In this document: positions 17,388 to 26,074 of the stretch, one piece after another
Layout: each line of letters starts with the position of its first letter
How positions within the stretch are numbered: position 1 is the stretch's first letter
Assembly: GCF_900107745.1 (NCBI RefSeq)
Contig: NZ_FNRO01000003.1
Coordinates: 496,001 to 560,000 of the forward strand
DNA length: 64,000 nucleotides
Reading direction: 5' to 3'
Origin: Variovorax sp. YR216
GTDB lineage: Bacteria; Pseudomonadota; Gammaproteobacteria; Burkholderiales; Burkholderiaceae_C
Translations under genes and position numbers: made by a program
The notes under the pieces: model-generated
What the model was told of the DNA's origin: nothing
The model's database searches: none
The model's input: the letters and a program-made list of their open reading frames with translations, nothing else

Positions 17388-18085
17388 CCGCATTGCTCGC
17401 GACACAAGGGCTGAAGGCCTTCTACGGCGACGCACAGGCGCTTTTCGGCATCGACTTCTCGCTCTCGCAGGGCGAGGTGGTCGCGGTCATCGGCGCGAAC
17501 GGCGCGGGCAAGTCGACCTTGCTCAAGTGCCTCACGGGGCTGGTGCGCGCACCGCGCGAGGCCATCCACTTCAAGGGCGAGGCCATCGGCGGCCTCCCGC
17601 CGGGCGACATCGTGCGTCGCGGGCTCGCAATGGTGCCGGAAGGCCGCCGTCTGTTCCCGAGCCTGAGCGTGGAAGAGAACCTGCAGATGGGCGGACTCAC
17701 CGCGCGCAAGGGGCCGTGGAACCTGCAGCGCGTCTACGAGCTGTTCCCGATCCTGGCCGAGAAGCGCCAAAACCCCGGCACCGCGCTCTCGGGCGGCCAG
17801 CAGCAGATGGTCGCGCTCGGCCGTGCGCTGATGAGCAACCCCGAGGTGCTGCTGTGCGACGAGCTCTCGCTCGGCCTCGCGCCGATCGTGATCCATGAGA
17901 TATACGCCGCGATGCCGACGCTGGTCCGTGAAGGCATGACGGTCGTGATCGTCGAACAGGACGTGACCATGGCGCAGCGCGTGTCGAAGCGCATCTACTG
18001 CCTGCAGGAAGGACGCGTATCGCTGCAGGGGCGCTCGGATGCGCTCACGCGCGAGCAGATTTCGCAGGCCTATTTCGGGCTGTGA
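17384..18085 (+). CDS. ABC transporter ATP-binding protein (LivF type)
   Basis: 233 residues with Walker A GANGAGKST, signature LSGGQQQM and Walker B LLCDELSLGL. This is the LivF-type second ATPase of the same importer. The ATGA overlap with the preceding gene points to translational coupling and a 1:1 partnership. Confidence 0.92.
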   Translation: MTALLATQGLKAFYGDAQALFGIDFSLSQGEVVAVIGANGAGKSTLLKCLTGLVRAPREAIHFKGEAIGGLPPGDIVRRGLAMVPEGRRLFPSLSVEENLQMGGLTARKGPWNLQRVYELFPILAEKRQNPGTALSGGQQQMVALGRALMSNPEVLLCDELSLGLAPIVIHEIYAAMPTLVREGMTVVIVEQDVTMAQRVSKRIYCLQEGRVSLQGRSDALTREQISQAYFGL

Positions 18086-18101
18086 GCGGGGAGTCATCGA
18101 A

Positions 18102-18962
18102 GTGCTTGAAACCATCGTCCAGGGCGTGCTGCTAGGCGGGCTCTACACGCTGTTCGCGCTCGGGCAGTCGCTGATGTTCGGCGTGATGCGCCTGACCAAT
18201 ACCGCGCAAGGGGACTTCATCATCCTCGGCGCCTTCGCGGTGATCGCGGGCACTACGCTCTTCGGCGACGCGCCGCTTCTCATCACGCTCGCGGTGCTGC
18301 CGGTGGCCTTCGGCTTCGGCTACGTGCTGCAACGATACGTGCTCAACGGCACGCTGGGCAAGGACCCGCTGCCCTCGCTGGTCGTGACCTTCGGGCTCTC
18401 GATCGTGATCCAGAACCTGCTGCTGGAGCTGTTCTCCGCCGACCCGCGCTCGATCGAGACCGGCGGGCTCAACACGCAGGGCCTGCACCTGGGCGAATCG
18501 CTGTCGGTGGGCGTGCTGCCGCTGATCGTGCTCGCGGTCGCGCTCGTGGCGACGGGCGGCCTGCAATGGCTGTTCGCGAACACCGCGCTCGGGCGTTCGT
18601 TCCGCGCGGTGTCGGACGACCGCGAGATCGCCGAGCTCATGGGTCTCAACGCGAAGAAGGTTTATGCGCTCGCGACCGCCATCGCCTTCGTGCTGATCGC
18701 CATCGCCGGCGCGCTGCAGGGCATGCGCACGACGGTGTCGCCTTCCGACGGCCCGCTGCTGCTGCTCTTTGCGTTCGAGGCCGTGATCATCGGCGGCATG
18801 GGCTCCTTCTGGGGAACGCTGGCCGGCGCGATGATCCTCGGAATTACGCAGCAGATCGGCTTCCGTCTCGATCCGGGCTGGGGCATCTGGGTCGGACATC
18901 TGGTGTTCCTGGGCGTGCTGGTGTTGCGGCCGCAGGGGCTTTTCCCCAAGACCGTGGGCTGA
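18102..18962 (+). CDS. ABC importer permease (LivH type)
   Basis: 286 residues, strongly hydrophobic, with the LivH pattern GGLYTLFALGQSLMFGVMRL at the start and later EAVIIGGMGSFWGTLAGA. The GTG at 18102 is chosen. A GGGGAG site lies 8 bases before it, and the longer open frame would overlap the upstream ATPase. It forms half of the membrane channel. Its LivM partner is encoded 2.6 kb downstream, after two unrelated genes. Confidence 0.88.
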   Translation: MLETIVQGVLLGGLYTLFALGQSLMFGVMRLTNTAQGDFIILGAFAVIAGTTLFGDAPLLITLAVLPVAFGFGYVLQRYVLNGTLGKDPLPSLVVTFGLSIVIQNLLLELFSADPRSIETGGLNTQGLHLGESLSVGVLPLIVLAVALVATGGLQWLFANTALGRSFRAVSDDREIAELMGLNAKKVYALATAIAFVLIAIAGALQGMRTTVSPSDGPLLLLFAFEAVIIGGMGSFWGTLAGAMILGITQQIGFRLDPGWGIWVGHLVFLGVLVLRPQGLFPKTVG

Positions 18963-18968
18963 ACGGAC

Positions 18969-20576
18969 ATGACCGGCAACTCCTCCTCGACCTCCTCGTC
19001 CCGCCCGCTGCGCAACGTGCTGTTCATCATGTGCGACCAGCTGCGCGCGGACTACCTCTCGTGCTATGGCCATCCGCGCCTGCTCACGCCGAACATCGAT
19101 GCACTCGCGGCGCGTGGCGTTCGATTCGATCGCGCCTATGTGCAGGGCTCGGTCTGCGGGGCATCGCGCATGTCGACCTACACCGGGCGCTATGTCAGCA
19201 CGCACGGCGCGATGTGGAACTTCGTGCCGCTCTCGGTCGGCCAGAAGACGCTTGGCGAGCATCTTCGGCCGCATGGCGTGCGGTGCGCGCTGGTGGGCAA
19301 GACACACGTGGAAGCTGACGTCGAAGGCGCGAAGCGGCTCGGCATCGATGTCACGCAAGGCGAAGGACGCCTCGCGATGGAAGGCGGCTTCGAGCCCTAT
19401 GCGCGCGACGACGGCATCTGGCCACCGGGCTTCAAGGTCAGCGGCAATGCGTATTGCGACTGGCTGCGCGAGCGTGGCTATGTGTCGGACAACCCGTGGC
19501 ACGACTTCGCGAACTCCGGTCGTGGGCCGAACGGAGAGATCCTCAGCGGCTGGCAGATGCGCTGGGCCGACAAGCCTGCGGCGATCGAGGAGCCTCACAG
19601 CGAGACACCCTACACGACCGACCGCGCGATCGACTTCATGAAGCAGGCCGGCGATACGCCGTGGGTGCTGCATCTGTCGTACATCAAGCCGCACTGGCCT
19701 TACGTCGTTCCTGCGCCGTACCACCACATGTACGGACCCGACGAGGTGCGGCCCGCCGTGCGCAGCGAAGCCGAGCGGCAGAACGCGCATCCGGTCCTCG
19801 AAGGATTCCGTCGCGACACCGCGAGCGAGAGCTTCAGCCGCGACGAAGTGCGTCGCACCGTGATCCCGACCTACATGGGCCTGGTCAAGCAGGTCGACGA
19901 CCAGCTGGGCCGCCTGTTCGCCTTCATGCGCGAGCAGGGGCTGGACCGCGAGACGCTGATCGTCTTCACCAGCGACCACGGCGACTACCTCGGCGATCAC
20001 TGGCTCGGCGAGAAGGAGCTGTTCCACGAACCGATCGTGCGCGTGCCGCTGATCGTGGCTGATCCGCGTGCCGAGGCGGATGCCTCGCGCGGCAGCGTCA
20101 GCGATGCGCTGGTGGAGTGCATCGACATCGTGCCGACGGTGCTCGAAGCGCTGGGCATCGAGCGGCCTTCGCAGTGGCTCGAAGGCGAATCGCTGCTGCC
20201 GCTGGTGCACGCGCATGAAGGTGCGAAAGGCAAGGACTTCGTCGTCTGCGAGAACAGCTACGCCTTCCGCGACGCGGTGCGTTTGCCGATCGGCCAGCCG
20301 GTCGACCGTTGCCACATGACGATGCTGCGTGACCGTCGGTGGAAGTTCGTTCACTTCGAGGACCTGCCGCCGATGCTGTTCGACCTGGAGGCCGATCCGC
20401 ACGAGTTGGTCGATCTCGGACGCGACCCGGCGCACGCGGCGGTGCGCGAACAGATGCTCGCGCGTCTCTTCGCCTGGCTGCGCGCCCGCCACCGTTTTCC
20501 CACCATCGCGCCGGCCGCGATCGAGGCCTGGAACAGGCGCGAGCGAGAGGCCGGCATTCTCATCGGCGCGTGGTGA
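18969..20576 (+). CDS. sulfatase/phosphonate-monoester-hydrolase-like hydrolase
   Basis: 535 residues in the alkaline-phosphatase superfamily. The N-terminal MCDQLRADYLSCYGHP supplies metal ligands, and CGASR at residues 63-67 is a sulfatase motif whose Cys would be converted to formylglycine. FTSDHGDYLGDH later supplies further metal ligands. No signal peptide is seen, so it acts in the cytoplasm. The overall layout resembles phosphonate monoester hydrolases as well as arylsulfatases, so the bond cleaved may be sulfate, phosphate diester or phosphonate. It begins 6 bases after the permease, inside the importer operon, which suggests it processes the imported compound. Confidence 0.8.
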   Translation: MTGNSSSTSSSRPLRNVLFIMCDQLRADYLSCYGHPRLLTPNIDALAARGVRFDRAYVQGSVCGASRMSTYTGRYVSTHGAMWNFVPLSVGQKTLGEHLRPHGVRCALVGKTHVEADVEGAKRLGIDVTQGEGRLAMEGGFEPYARDDGIWPPGFKVSGNAYCDWLRERGYVSDNPWHDFANSGRGPNGEILSGWQMRWADKPAAIEEPHSETPYTTDRAIDFMKQAGDTPWVLHLSYIKPHWPYVVPAPYHHMYGPDEVRPAVRSEAERQNAHPVLEGFRRDTASESFSRDEVRRTVIPTYMGLVKQVDDQLGRLFAFMREQGLDRETLIVFTSDHGDYLGDHWLGEKELFHEPIVRVPLIVADPRAEADASRGSVSDALVECIDIVPTVLEALGIERPSQWLEGESLLPLVHAHEGAKGKDFVVCENSYAFRDAVRLPIGQPVDRCHMTMLRDRRWKFVHFEDLPPMLFDLEADPHELVDLGRDPAHAAVREQMLARLFAWLRARHRFPTIAPAAIEAWNRREREAGILIGAW

Positions 20577-20608
20577 GCGCCGCGACGACAACCCACAACG
20601 GAGACTCC

Positions 20609-21580
20609 ATGCGTTTCATTGCCAGACCCCTGACCGCCGCGCTCGCCGCCGCTGCGATGCTGCCGTTCGGCGCCGCGGCCGCCGATGCGGCGTGGCCGAC
20701 CAAGCCGGTGCGCCTCGTGGTCGCCTTTCCGGCCGGCGCGCCGGGCGACATCGTTTCGCGCCTGATCCAGCCGAGCCTGCAGAAGGCTTTGGGCCAACCC
20801 GTGGTGGTCGATAACAAGCCCGGCGCCGGCGGCAACATCGGCATGCAGGAAGTGCTGCGCGCCAACGATTCGCACACGGTGCTGGTAGGGCCGGACACGA
20901 TGCTCACCATCAACCCCCACCTCTACAAGAAGCTGAGTTTCAAGCCGATGGAGGACTTCGTGCCGGTGACGCAGCTCGCGAGCTTCAGCCAGGAGCTGGT
21001 CTGTCATCCCTCCGTCGGCGTGAAGACACTGCCGGAACTGCTCGCCGCCGCGAAGAAGACGCCGATGAGCTACGCCTCGGGCGGCCCCGGCGTGCCCGGC
21101 CACATGGCGATGGAGATGCTGCTTTCGACGACCGGCGCGAACATGCAGCATGTGGCCTATCGGGGGCCGAGCCCCGCGATGCAGGATGTGCTGGGCGGCA
21201 CGGTGCCCTGCGGTTTCCTCGCGTCGCCGGTGGTCGGTCCGCTGATCAAGGACGGCAAGCTGGTACCGATCGTGGTGTCGGGCTCGAAGCGGCTCGCGAG
21301 CCAGCCTTCCGTGCCCACGGCCGCCGAGGCCGGCGCCAAGGGTTATGAGGCGAGCTTTGCCGAAATGATGGCGATGCCGCGCTCGACGCCGCCCGCGGTG
21401 GTCGACCGGCTGCAGGTCGAAGTGGCGAAGGCGCTGTCCGCGCCCGAGGTGCGAGAGCGCCTCGCGGCGCTGGACCTGGAGCCGCTCGCGAACACGCCCA
21501 AGGAGGCCGCGCAGCGCCTGCAGACCGAGAGCCAGCGCTGGGCCAAGGTGGCCGAGCGCACCAACCTGCAACTGGACTGA
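20609..21580 (+). CDS. Bug-family periplasmic solute receptor (TctC-like)
   Basis: 323 residues. A signal peptide ends near ADA at about residue 27, and the mature protein starts with AWPTKPVRLVVAFPAGAPGD, the signature of Bug/TctC receptors of tripartite tricarboxylate transporters. No TctA or TctB membrane genes are nearby, which is usual for orphan Bug proteins in Burkholderiales. It lies inside an ABC importer operon with its own LivK-type receptor, giving this transcript two receptors of different families. Confidence 0.88.
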   Translation: MRFIARPLTAALAAAAMLPFGAAAADAAWPTKPVRLVVAFPAGAPGDIVSRLIQPSLQKALGQPVVVDNKPGAGGNIGMQEVLRANDSHTVLVGPDTMLTINPHLYKKLSFKPMEDFVPVTQLASFSQELVCHPSVGVKTLPELLAAAKKTPMSYASGGPGVPGHMAMEMLLSTTGANMQHVAYRGPSPAMQDVLGGTVPCGFLASPVVGPLIKDGKLVPIVVSGSKRLASQPSVPTAAEAGAKGYEASFAEMMAMPRSTPPAVVDRLQVEVAKALSAPEVRERLAALDLEPLANTPKEAAQRLQTESQRWAKVAERTNLQLD

Positions 21581-21587
21581 GCCTGCC

Positions 21588-22673
21588 ATGACGCCGTCGC
21601 TTCCTTTCTCGGTCGAGCGCGCCACGGCCATGAGCCGTATGGCGGGCGTCGTCGGCGTCGTGCTTGCGCTGCTCGCCGCGAGCCTGCCGTTCTGGGGCGA
21701 ATCGAGCTGGATGCGCGAGTTCGTCGAGATCGCCTGCTACTTCATCTTCGCGATGATGTGGAACCTGCTCGCGGGCTATGGCGGCATGGTGAGCATCGGT
21801 CAGCAGGCCTTCTTCGGCTTCGGGGGCTATGTGATGCTGATCCTCGGCAACTTCGCGGGGCTCAATCCGTTCGTCGCGATTCCGCTCGGCGCGCTCGCGG
21901 CGGGGCTGATCGCGGTGCCGGTGTCGTTCGTCGCGTTCCGCCTGTCGGGGGGCTATTTCGCGATCGGCACCTGGGTGATCGCGGAGGTGTTCAGGCTCAG
22001 CTTCGCCAACGTCTCGGCAGTGGGCGGCGGTTCGGGCACCACGCTGACCGCGCTGCGCGGCATCGAGAAAGCCACGCGCGAAAGCGTCACCTACTGGATG
22101 GCGTTGGCCTGCGTGGTCGCGGCCATCGCGCTGGTCTATCTGTTCCTGCGCAGCAAGCGCGGGCTCGCGCTGCTGGCGATCCGCGACAACGAGGTGGCGG
22201 CGGAGTCGCAGGGCATCCCGGTCGCGCGGATGAAGCTCGCGGTGTACGTGGTCGCGGCCTTCGGCGCGGGGCTGGCGGGTGCGCTCTACTTCGTCGGCAA
22301 CCTGCGCATCAGCCCCGATGCAGCCTTCAGCGTCAACTGGACCGCGTTCGCGATCTTCATGGTGGTGATCGGCGGCATCGGGCGCATCGAGGGGCCGATC
22401 GTCGGCGCGGTCATCTTCTGGGCGCTCAACAAGTTCCTGAGCGACTACGGCACCTGGTATCTGCTCGGACTCGGCCTGCTTGCGATCGTGACCACCATCT
22501 TCTTCAAGCAGGGGCTGTGGGGCTTCGCTCAGCAGCGCTGGGGCTGGTCGCTCTTCCCGACGCAGCGGCGTCTGGTACTGCGCGAGGCAGCCCTGCCGAA
22601 GCGCGCCATCCCGGCGACCTCGTCGTCCAATGCATCCCACCTGGAGTTTCACGCCCATGCGAAACATCAATGA
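21588..22673 (+). CDS. ABC importer permease (LivM type)
   Basis: 361 residues with about ten membrane spans. The segment YGGMVSIGQQAFFGFGGYVMLIL and the motif AIRDNEVAAESQGIPVARMKL are typical of LivM. It completes the importer begun at 15389. The C-terminal 40 residues are hydrophilic and extend past the last span. The stop lies 17 bases inside the next gene, indicating close coupling with the hydroxyquinol dioxygenase. Confidence 0.9.
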   Translation: MTPSLPFSVERATAMSRMAGVVGVVLALLAASLPFWGESSWMREFVEIACYFIFAMMWNLLAGYGGMVSIGQQAFFGFGGYVMLILGNFAGLNPFVAIPLGALAAGLIAVPVSFVAFRLSGGYFAIGTWVIAEVFRLSFANVSAVGGGSGTTLTALRGIEKATRESVTYWMALACVVAAIALVYLFLRSKRGLALLAIRDNEVAAESQGIPVARMKLAVYVVAAFGAGLAGALYFVGNLRISPDAAFSVNWTAFAIFMVVIGGIGRIEGPIVGAVIFWALNKFLSDYGTWYLLGLGLLAIVTTIFFKQGLWGFAQQRWGWSLFPTQRRLVLREAALPKRAIPATSSSNASHLEFHAHAKHQ

Positions 22674-23523
22674 AGACACCATCACGCCCGCCGTGCTCGA
22701 GCGCATGGCGGAGTGCCCGAATCCTCGCCTCAAGGAGATCATGTCGGCGCTGGTGCGTCACATGCATGACTTCGCGCGCGAGGTGAAACTGACCGAGGCC
22801 GAATGGGCCGAGGGCATCGGGTTCCTGACCGCGACCGGGCAGAAGTGCACCGACAAGCGGCAGGAGTTCATCCTGCTGTCGGACACGCTGGGGCTCTCGA
22901 TGCTCGTCGTCGCGCTCAATCACGCGAAGAGCGCGCAGGCCACCGAAGCGACCGTGTTCGGTCCGTTCCACGTGCCGGGCGCGCCGGAGCTCGCGCTGGG
23001 CGATGACATCTCGGGCGGCGCCAGGGGCGAGCCGTTGTTCGTCAACGCGACCGTGCGCGGACGCGACGGCGAGCCTGTCTCCAACGCCCAGGTCGACGTC
23101 TGGGAAGCCGATGCCGAAGGCTTCTACGACGTGCAGCGCGCCGGGCTCGACTGGCCACAGGGGCGCGCGGTGTTCCGCACCGATTCCGAGGGCCGCCTGT
23201 GGTTCCGTGGCGTGTTGCCGGTGGCCTATCCGATCCCGACCGACGGGCCGGTGGGTGTGATGCTCAAGGCCACGAAGCGGCATCCGTGGCGTCCGGCACA
23301 TGTGCACTTCATGATCCAGGCGCCGGGCTACGAAACGCTGATCACGCATGTGTTCCGCGGCGACGATGCCTACCTCGACAGCGACGCGGTGTTCGGCGTG
23401 CGCAGTTCGCTGATCGGCAACTTCGAATCGCACCCCGGCGGCGTGGCGCCTGACGGCAGCGTGCAGGCAAGGCCTTTCCACACGCTGGCGTTCGATTTCG
23501 TGCTGGAGCCCAGTCCGACCTGA
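22657..23523 (+). CDS. hydroxyquinol 1,2-dioxygenase (intradiol)
   Basis: 288 residues. The N-terminal helical dimerisation region is followed by the intradiol beta-sandwich, with probable Fe(III) ligands Tyr157 (EGFYDVQ), Tyr191 (PVAYPIPTDGPVG), His215 and His217 (WRPAHVHFMI). Family members cleave hydroxyquinol (benzene-1,2,4-triol) between adjacent hydroxyls to maleylacetate. The ATG at 22657 gives the family-like start MRNINEDTIT and overlaps the permease gene by 17 bases. Its product feeds the maleylacetate reductase encoded at 14271-15338. Catechol dioxygenase activity is possible but the pathway context favours hydroxyquinol. Confidence 0.88.
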   Translation: MRNINEDTITPAVLERMAECPNPRLKEIMSALVRHMHDFAREVKLTEAEWAEGIGFLTATGQKCTDKRQEFILLSDTLGLSMLVVALNHAKSAQATEATVFGPFHVPGAPELALGDDISGGARGEPLFVNATVRGRDGEPVSNAQVDVWEADAEGFYDVQRAGLDWPQGRAVFRTDSEGRLWFRGVLPVAYPIPTDGPVGVMLKATKRHPWRPAHVHFMIQAPGYETLITHVFRGDDAYLDSDAVFGVRSSLIGNFESHPGGVAPDGSVQARPFHTLAFDFVLEPSPT

Positions 23524-23550
23524 TCGACGCCTGCTGGGCGGATCGCCATA

Positions 23551-24327
23551 ATGGCCCGCATGCAGGAATCGCATCAGACCGCTGTTTCGAACGAGGTGCT
23601 GCTACCGCACGCGCCGCTGCACGACTATTACGGCGACGAAGCCGACCATCAGCGGTTCCTGCGTCGCATCTTCGACGACACCGCGCCCGACTACGACCGC
23701 ATCGAGCGCGTGCTCGCGATGGGGTCGGGCCCCTGGTACCGGCGTTCGGCGCTGCAGCGTGCCGGGCTGGGCGAGGGCGCCGAGGTGCTTGACGTCGGCA
23801 TCGGCACCGGCCTCGTCGCACGCGAGGCGCTCAAGCTGATCGGGCCGCAGGGCCGGCTCGTCGGTGTGGACCCGAGCCCCGGCATGATGGGCGAGGTGTC
23901 GCTGCCCGGCGTGGAACTGGTGCAGGGCCGTGCCGAATCGATTCCGCGTCCCGACGCGAGCTGCGACTTCGTCAGCATGGGCTACGCGTTGCGGCACATC
24001 TCCGACGTGCATTCGGCTTTCGCGGAGTTCTTCCGTGTGTTGCGTCCGGGCGGTCGGCTGGTGGTGCTCGAAATCACCAAGCCGGCAGGCCGCGTCGGCA
24101 CGGCGGTGCTCAAGGCCTACATGCGCACCGTGGTGCCGGTGATCGCCAAGGTGGTGGCGCATCGGCACGATACGGCGGAACTCTGGCGCTACTACTGGGA
24201 CACGATCGAGGCGTGCATCGTTCCGAACCTTGTGCTCGAGGCACTGCGCGATGCAGGCTTCGAGCAGGTGAACCGCCACACCGAGCTAGGCGTCTTCTCG
24301 GAGTACACGGCGGTCAAGCCAGTCTGA
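23551..24327 (+). CDS. class I SAM-dependent methyltransferase (UbiE-like)
   Basis: 258 residues. The SAM-binding motif VLDVGIGTG lies at about residues 79-87, then VGVDPSPGMM, and the post-motif GGRLVVLEITKP fits UbiE/COQ5-like C- or O-methyltransferases. It starts 27 bases after the dioxygenase stop. The position may be accidental or may point to methylation of a phenolic or quinone. Its last 18 codons recur as a diverged copy at 25532-25585. Confidence 0.82.
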   Translation: MARMQESHQTAVSNEVLLPHAPLHDYYGDEADHQRFLRRIFDDTAPDYDRIERVLAMGSGPWYRRSALQRAGLGEGAEVLDVGIGTGLVAREALKLIGPQGRLVGVDPSPGMMGEVSLPGVELVQGRAESIPRPDASCDFVSMGYALRHISDVHSAFAEFFRVLRPGGRLVVLEITKPAGRVGTAVLKAYMRTVVPVIAKVVAHRHDTAELWRYYWDTIEACIVPNLVLEALRDAGFEQVNRHTELGVFSEYTAVKPV

Positions 24328-24373
24328 GCGCCGTAGCCCGGCACCGCCCCTGCGCTCCTCCGGTCCACGGCCT

Positions 24374-25279
24374 TCAGCGGCGCCGCTTGCCCTTGACAGA
24401 CTGCGCGCCGGGTGCATTGGTATCCGACGGACCTGCCGCGCCGTCGACAGCCAGGCGACCGCCGCCGCCAAGTCCTTGCCCGTCCACCGTTTGCGCCTTG
24501 TATTCCCGCAGTGAACGAACCATCTGGTTGAAGGAGTCCATGAAGGCTGCTGCGATCACCTTGCCCTGTGGCGTGTTGACGTAGCCGCCGATCCGGCCGG
24601 CCGCGCTTGCGCCGCCAAGCGCGCCAAGACCGGCGAAGTCGGTCTTGGACGCACTGCCCTCGGCAGCAGCGATTTGGACACCCGAGCGCTGATCGACCAG
24701 CGTTAGCAGCGTGGAGGCTTCCTTGGTCTTGAGGGAGCCACCGACTCTTCCGATCATGCTGCCGTAGCGCCCCCCGACCAAGCCGCCGAGCGCCGCACCC
24801 ATCTCGCCAGCGTCGCTGTTGCTAAAGACAATCTCGGGCGACAGTCCGTAATCGGCAGCGACCAACTGGCCTTTGCCGTAGTTGCTGCCTTTGCGCATCT
24901 CGCCGGATTCCATCAGTGCTCGCTCGCGGCCCATGGCATTCATGCCGGCAGCGCCACGTTCGACCACCACGAAGCAGTTGGACTGCTGCACGAGGAGCCG
25001 CAGGAGGGTGGCCGTCGGCGGCAGCTTGTATTCGTCGCGTAGGACCGTGTACCAACCGGCCGACTGGTTTTCAGTCAGCGACACCGTGCCGAGCGGTGAA
25101 CTGCATCGTTCGAGCTGGCTGTTTGCGTCGGCAGTGGCCGTGCCCGCGGCGCTTCCGGTGGCGACCGTCTTGGCGCCCTGGCTTCCGAGTTGCATGTCGG
25201 TGGTCTGGCACCCGGCCAGTGCGAAGAGGCCTGCCAAGGCGGCGGCCGCGAGGGGAAGTCGTGTGAAAGTCATGGTCAT
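24374..25279 (-). CDS. CsgG/HfaB-like outer-membrane lipoprotein
   Basis: 301 residues. A signal peptide ends in the lipobox LAGC near residue 24. The body holds VQQSNCFVVVERGAAGMNAMGRER and a Gly-rich GGLVGGRYGSMIGRVGG segment typical of CsgG-family proteins, which form or assist secretion channels or bind peptidoglycan. It is convergent with the methyltransferase, 46 bases away. No curli or holdfast genes are nearby, so the partner is unknown. It may have arrived with the short repeat described at 25532-25585. Confidence 0.75.
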   Translation of the reverse strand: MTMTFTRLPLAAAALAGLFALAGCQTTDMQLGSQGAKTVATGSAAGTATADANSQLERCSSPLGTVSLTENQSAGWYTVLRDEYKLPPTATLLRLLVQQSNCFVVVERGAAGMNAMGRERALMESGEMRKGSNYGKGQLVAADYGLSPEIVFSNSDAGEMGAALGGLVGGRYGSMIGRVGGSLKTKEASTLLTLVDQRSGVQIAAAEGSASKTDFAGLGALGGASAAGRIGGYVNTPQGKVIAAAFMDSFNQMVRSLREYKAQTVDGQGLGGGGRLAVDGAAGPSDTNAPGAQSVKGKRRR

Positions 25280-25588
25280 GCGAGATGGATCGCCCGACGT
25301 TCTCGGCCACTGCGGCCAAGCACGTTGAAGCGTGGTGGTACGAGTCCGGCGACGGAGCTCTGGAGCCGTCGGCGCCCAGACCAGAGTGGGCGATCCTAGG
25401 CAGGGGGAAGGCTGTTGGGCATTGAGAACAATCTGAAATTGCCGCTATGCCTCGGTGCAGCCACACATCGGGCGACCATCGGTCAGTTGACCGATGCTTG
25501 TCGAAGACTTCCTGGGCGAGAAGAGCCGATGCGCCACACCGAACTCGGCATCTTCTCCGAGTACACGGCCGTTCGGCCGGCCTGAAGT
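25280..25588. other. 309-base intergenic stretch
   Basis: Between the CsgG-like start and the GYD-protein stop. No complete gene is seen. It holds the presumed CsgG promoter and, at its far end, the diverged copy of the methyltransferase tail. Confidence 0.6.
25532..25585 (+). pseudogene. remnant of a methyltransferase C-terminus
   Basis: These 54 bases encode RHTELGIFSEYTAVRPA and a TGA stop. They match 14 of the last 17 residues of the methyltransferase at 23551-24327 (bases 24274-24327), with roughly 80 percent base identity by eye. Upstream of 25532 the similarity ends abruptly. The fragment ends 3 bases before the stop of the convergent GYD gene, where a complete gene tail would be expected. 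Confidence 0.75.
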
Positions 25589-25879
25589 TCAGGGCATCAG
25601 CGCAATGATCTTCTTGATCTCGTCCGCGGAGTAGGCGAGCAGCGTCTGCGAACGCACGTTGCCGAGCGAACCGACACTGAGCAGCGTGGCCATGGCCGCC
25701 TGATCGGTGCCTTCGGTCACGAGCACCAGGTCGTAGGAGCCCGAGGTCCAGTACATGCTCTTCACGGTGAGGCCCAGCTTGGTGGCCAGTCCCTTGAAGG
25801 CTTCGGCGCGGTTCGGCGATTCCTTCACATTGCGGATGCCCTGGTCGGTGAAGTTGACGAGCGAGATGAAAGTGGCCAT
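25589..25879 (-). CDS. GYD-domain protein
   Basis: 96 residues. MATFISLVNFTDQGIRNVKESPNRAEAF followed by GSYDLVLVTEGTDQAAMATLL is typical of the GYD domain family (PF08734), small ferredoxin-like proteins of unknown function. The ATG at 25879 has a GAGGG ribosome site on the minus strand. The open frame extends upstream but with no similarity to the family. Confidence 0.88.
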   Translation of the reverse strand: MATFISLVNFTDQGIRNVKESPNRAEAFKGLATKLGLTVKSMYWTSGSYDLVLVTEGTDQAAMATLLSVGSLGNVRSQTLLAYSADEIKKIIALMP

Positions 25880-26074
25880 GGTGCTGCCCTCGTTGCAGTG
25901 AATGCCCGGTCGCCGCGGCTGCGGCACGGGCCGGTGGAGGGGATGAGCTCGGGCCGCGGTCCCCGGATGCAAGCGGTTGGCTGACCTGACGGGTGGCTGC
26001 GCATCGCGTCTCGTGATGCGCCGGCAGATGAGGGGCAACAAGTCTAGACCTGCGGCAGTCGCCGCGCCAGACTT

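Noticed and set aside
18132..20591. An 819-residue minus-strand frame opposite the LivH permease and sulfatase genes
   Set aside because: It shows only Arg, His and Ala-rich low-complexity content. The plus-strand genes have complete family motifs.
25999..26021. Hairpin GCGCATC / GATGCGC between the GYD gene and rbsK
   Set aside because: It has a 7-bp stem and no T-tract, so a terminator call would not be supported.
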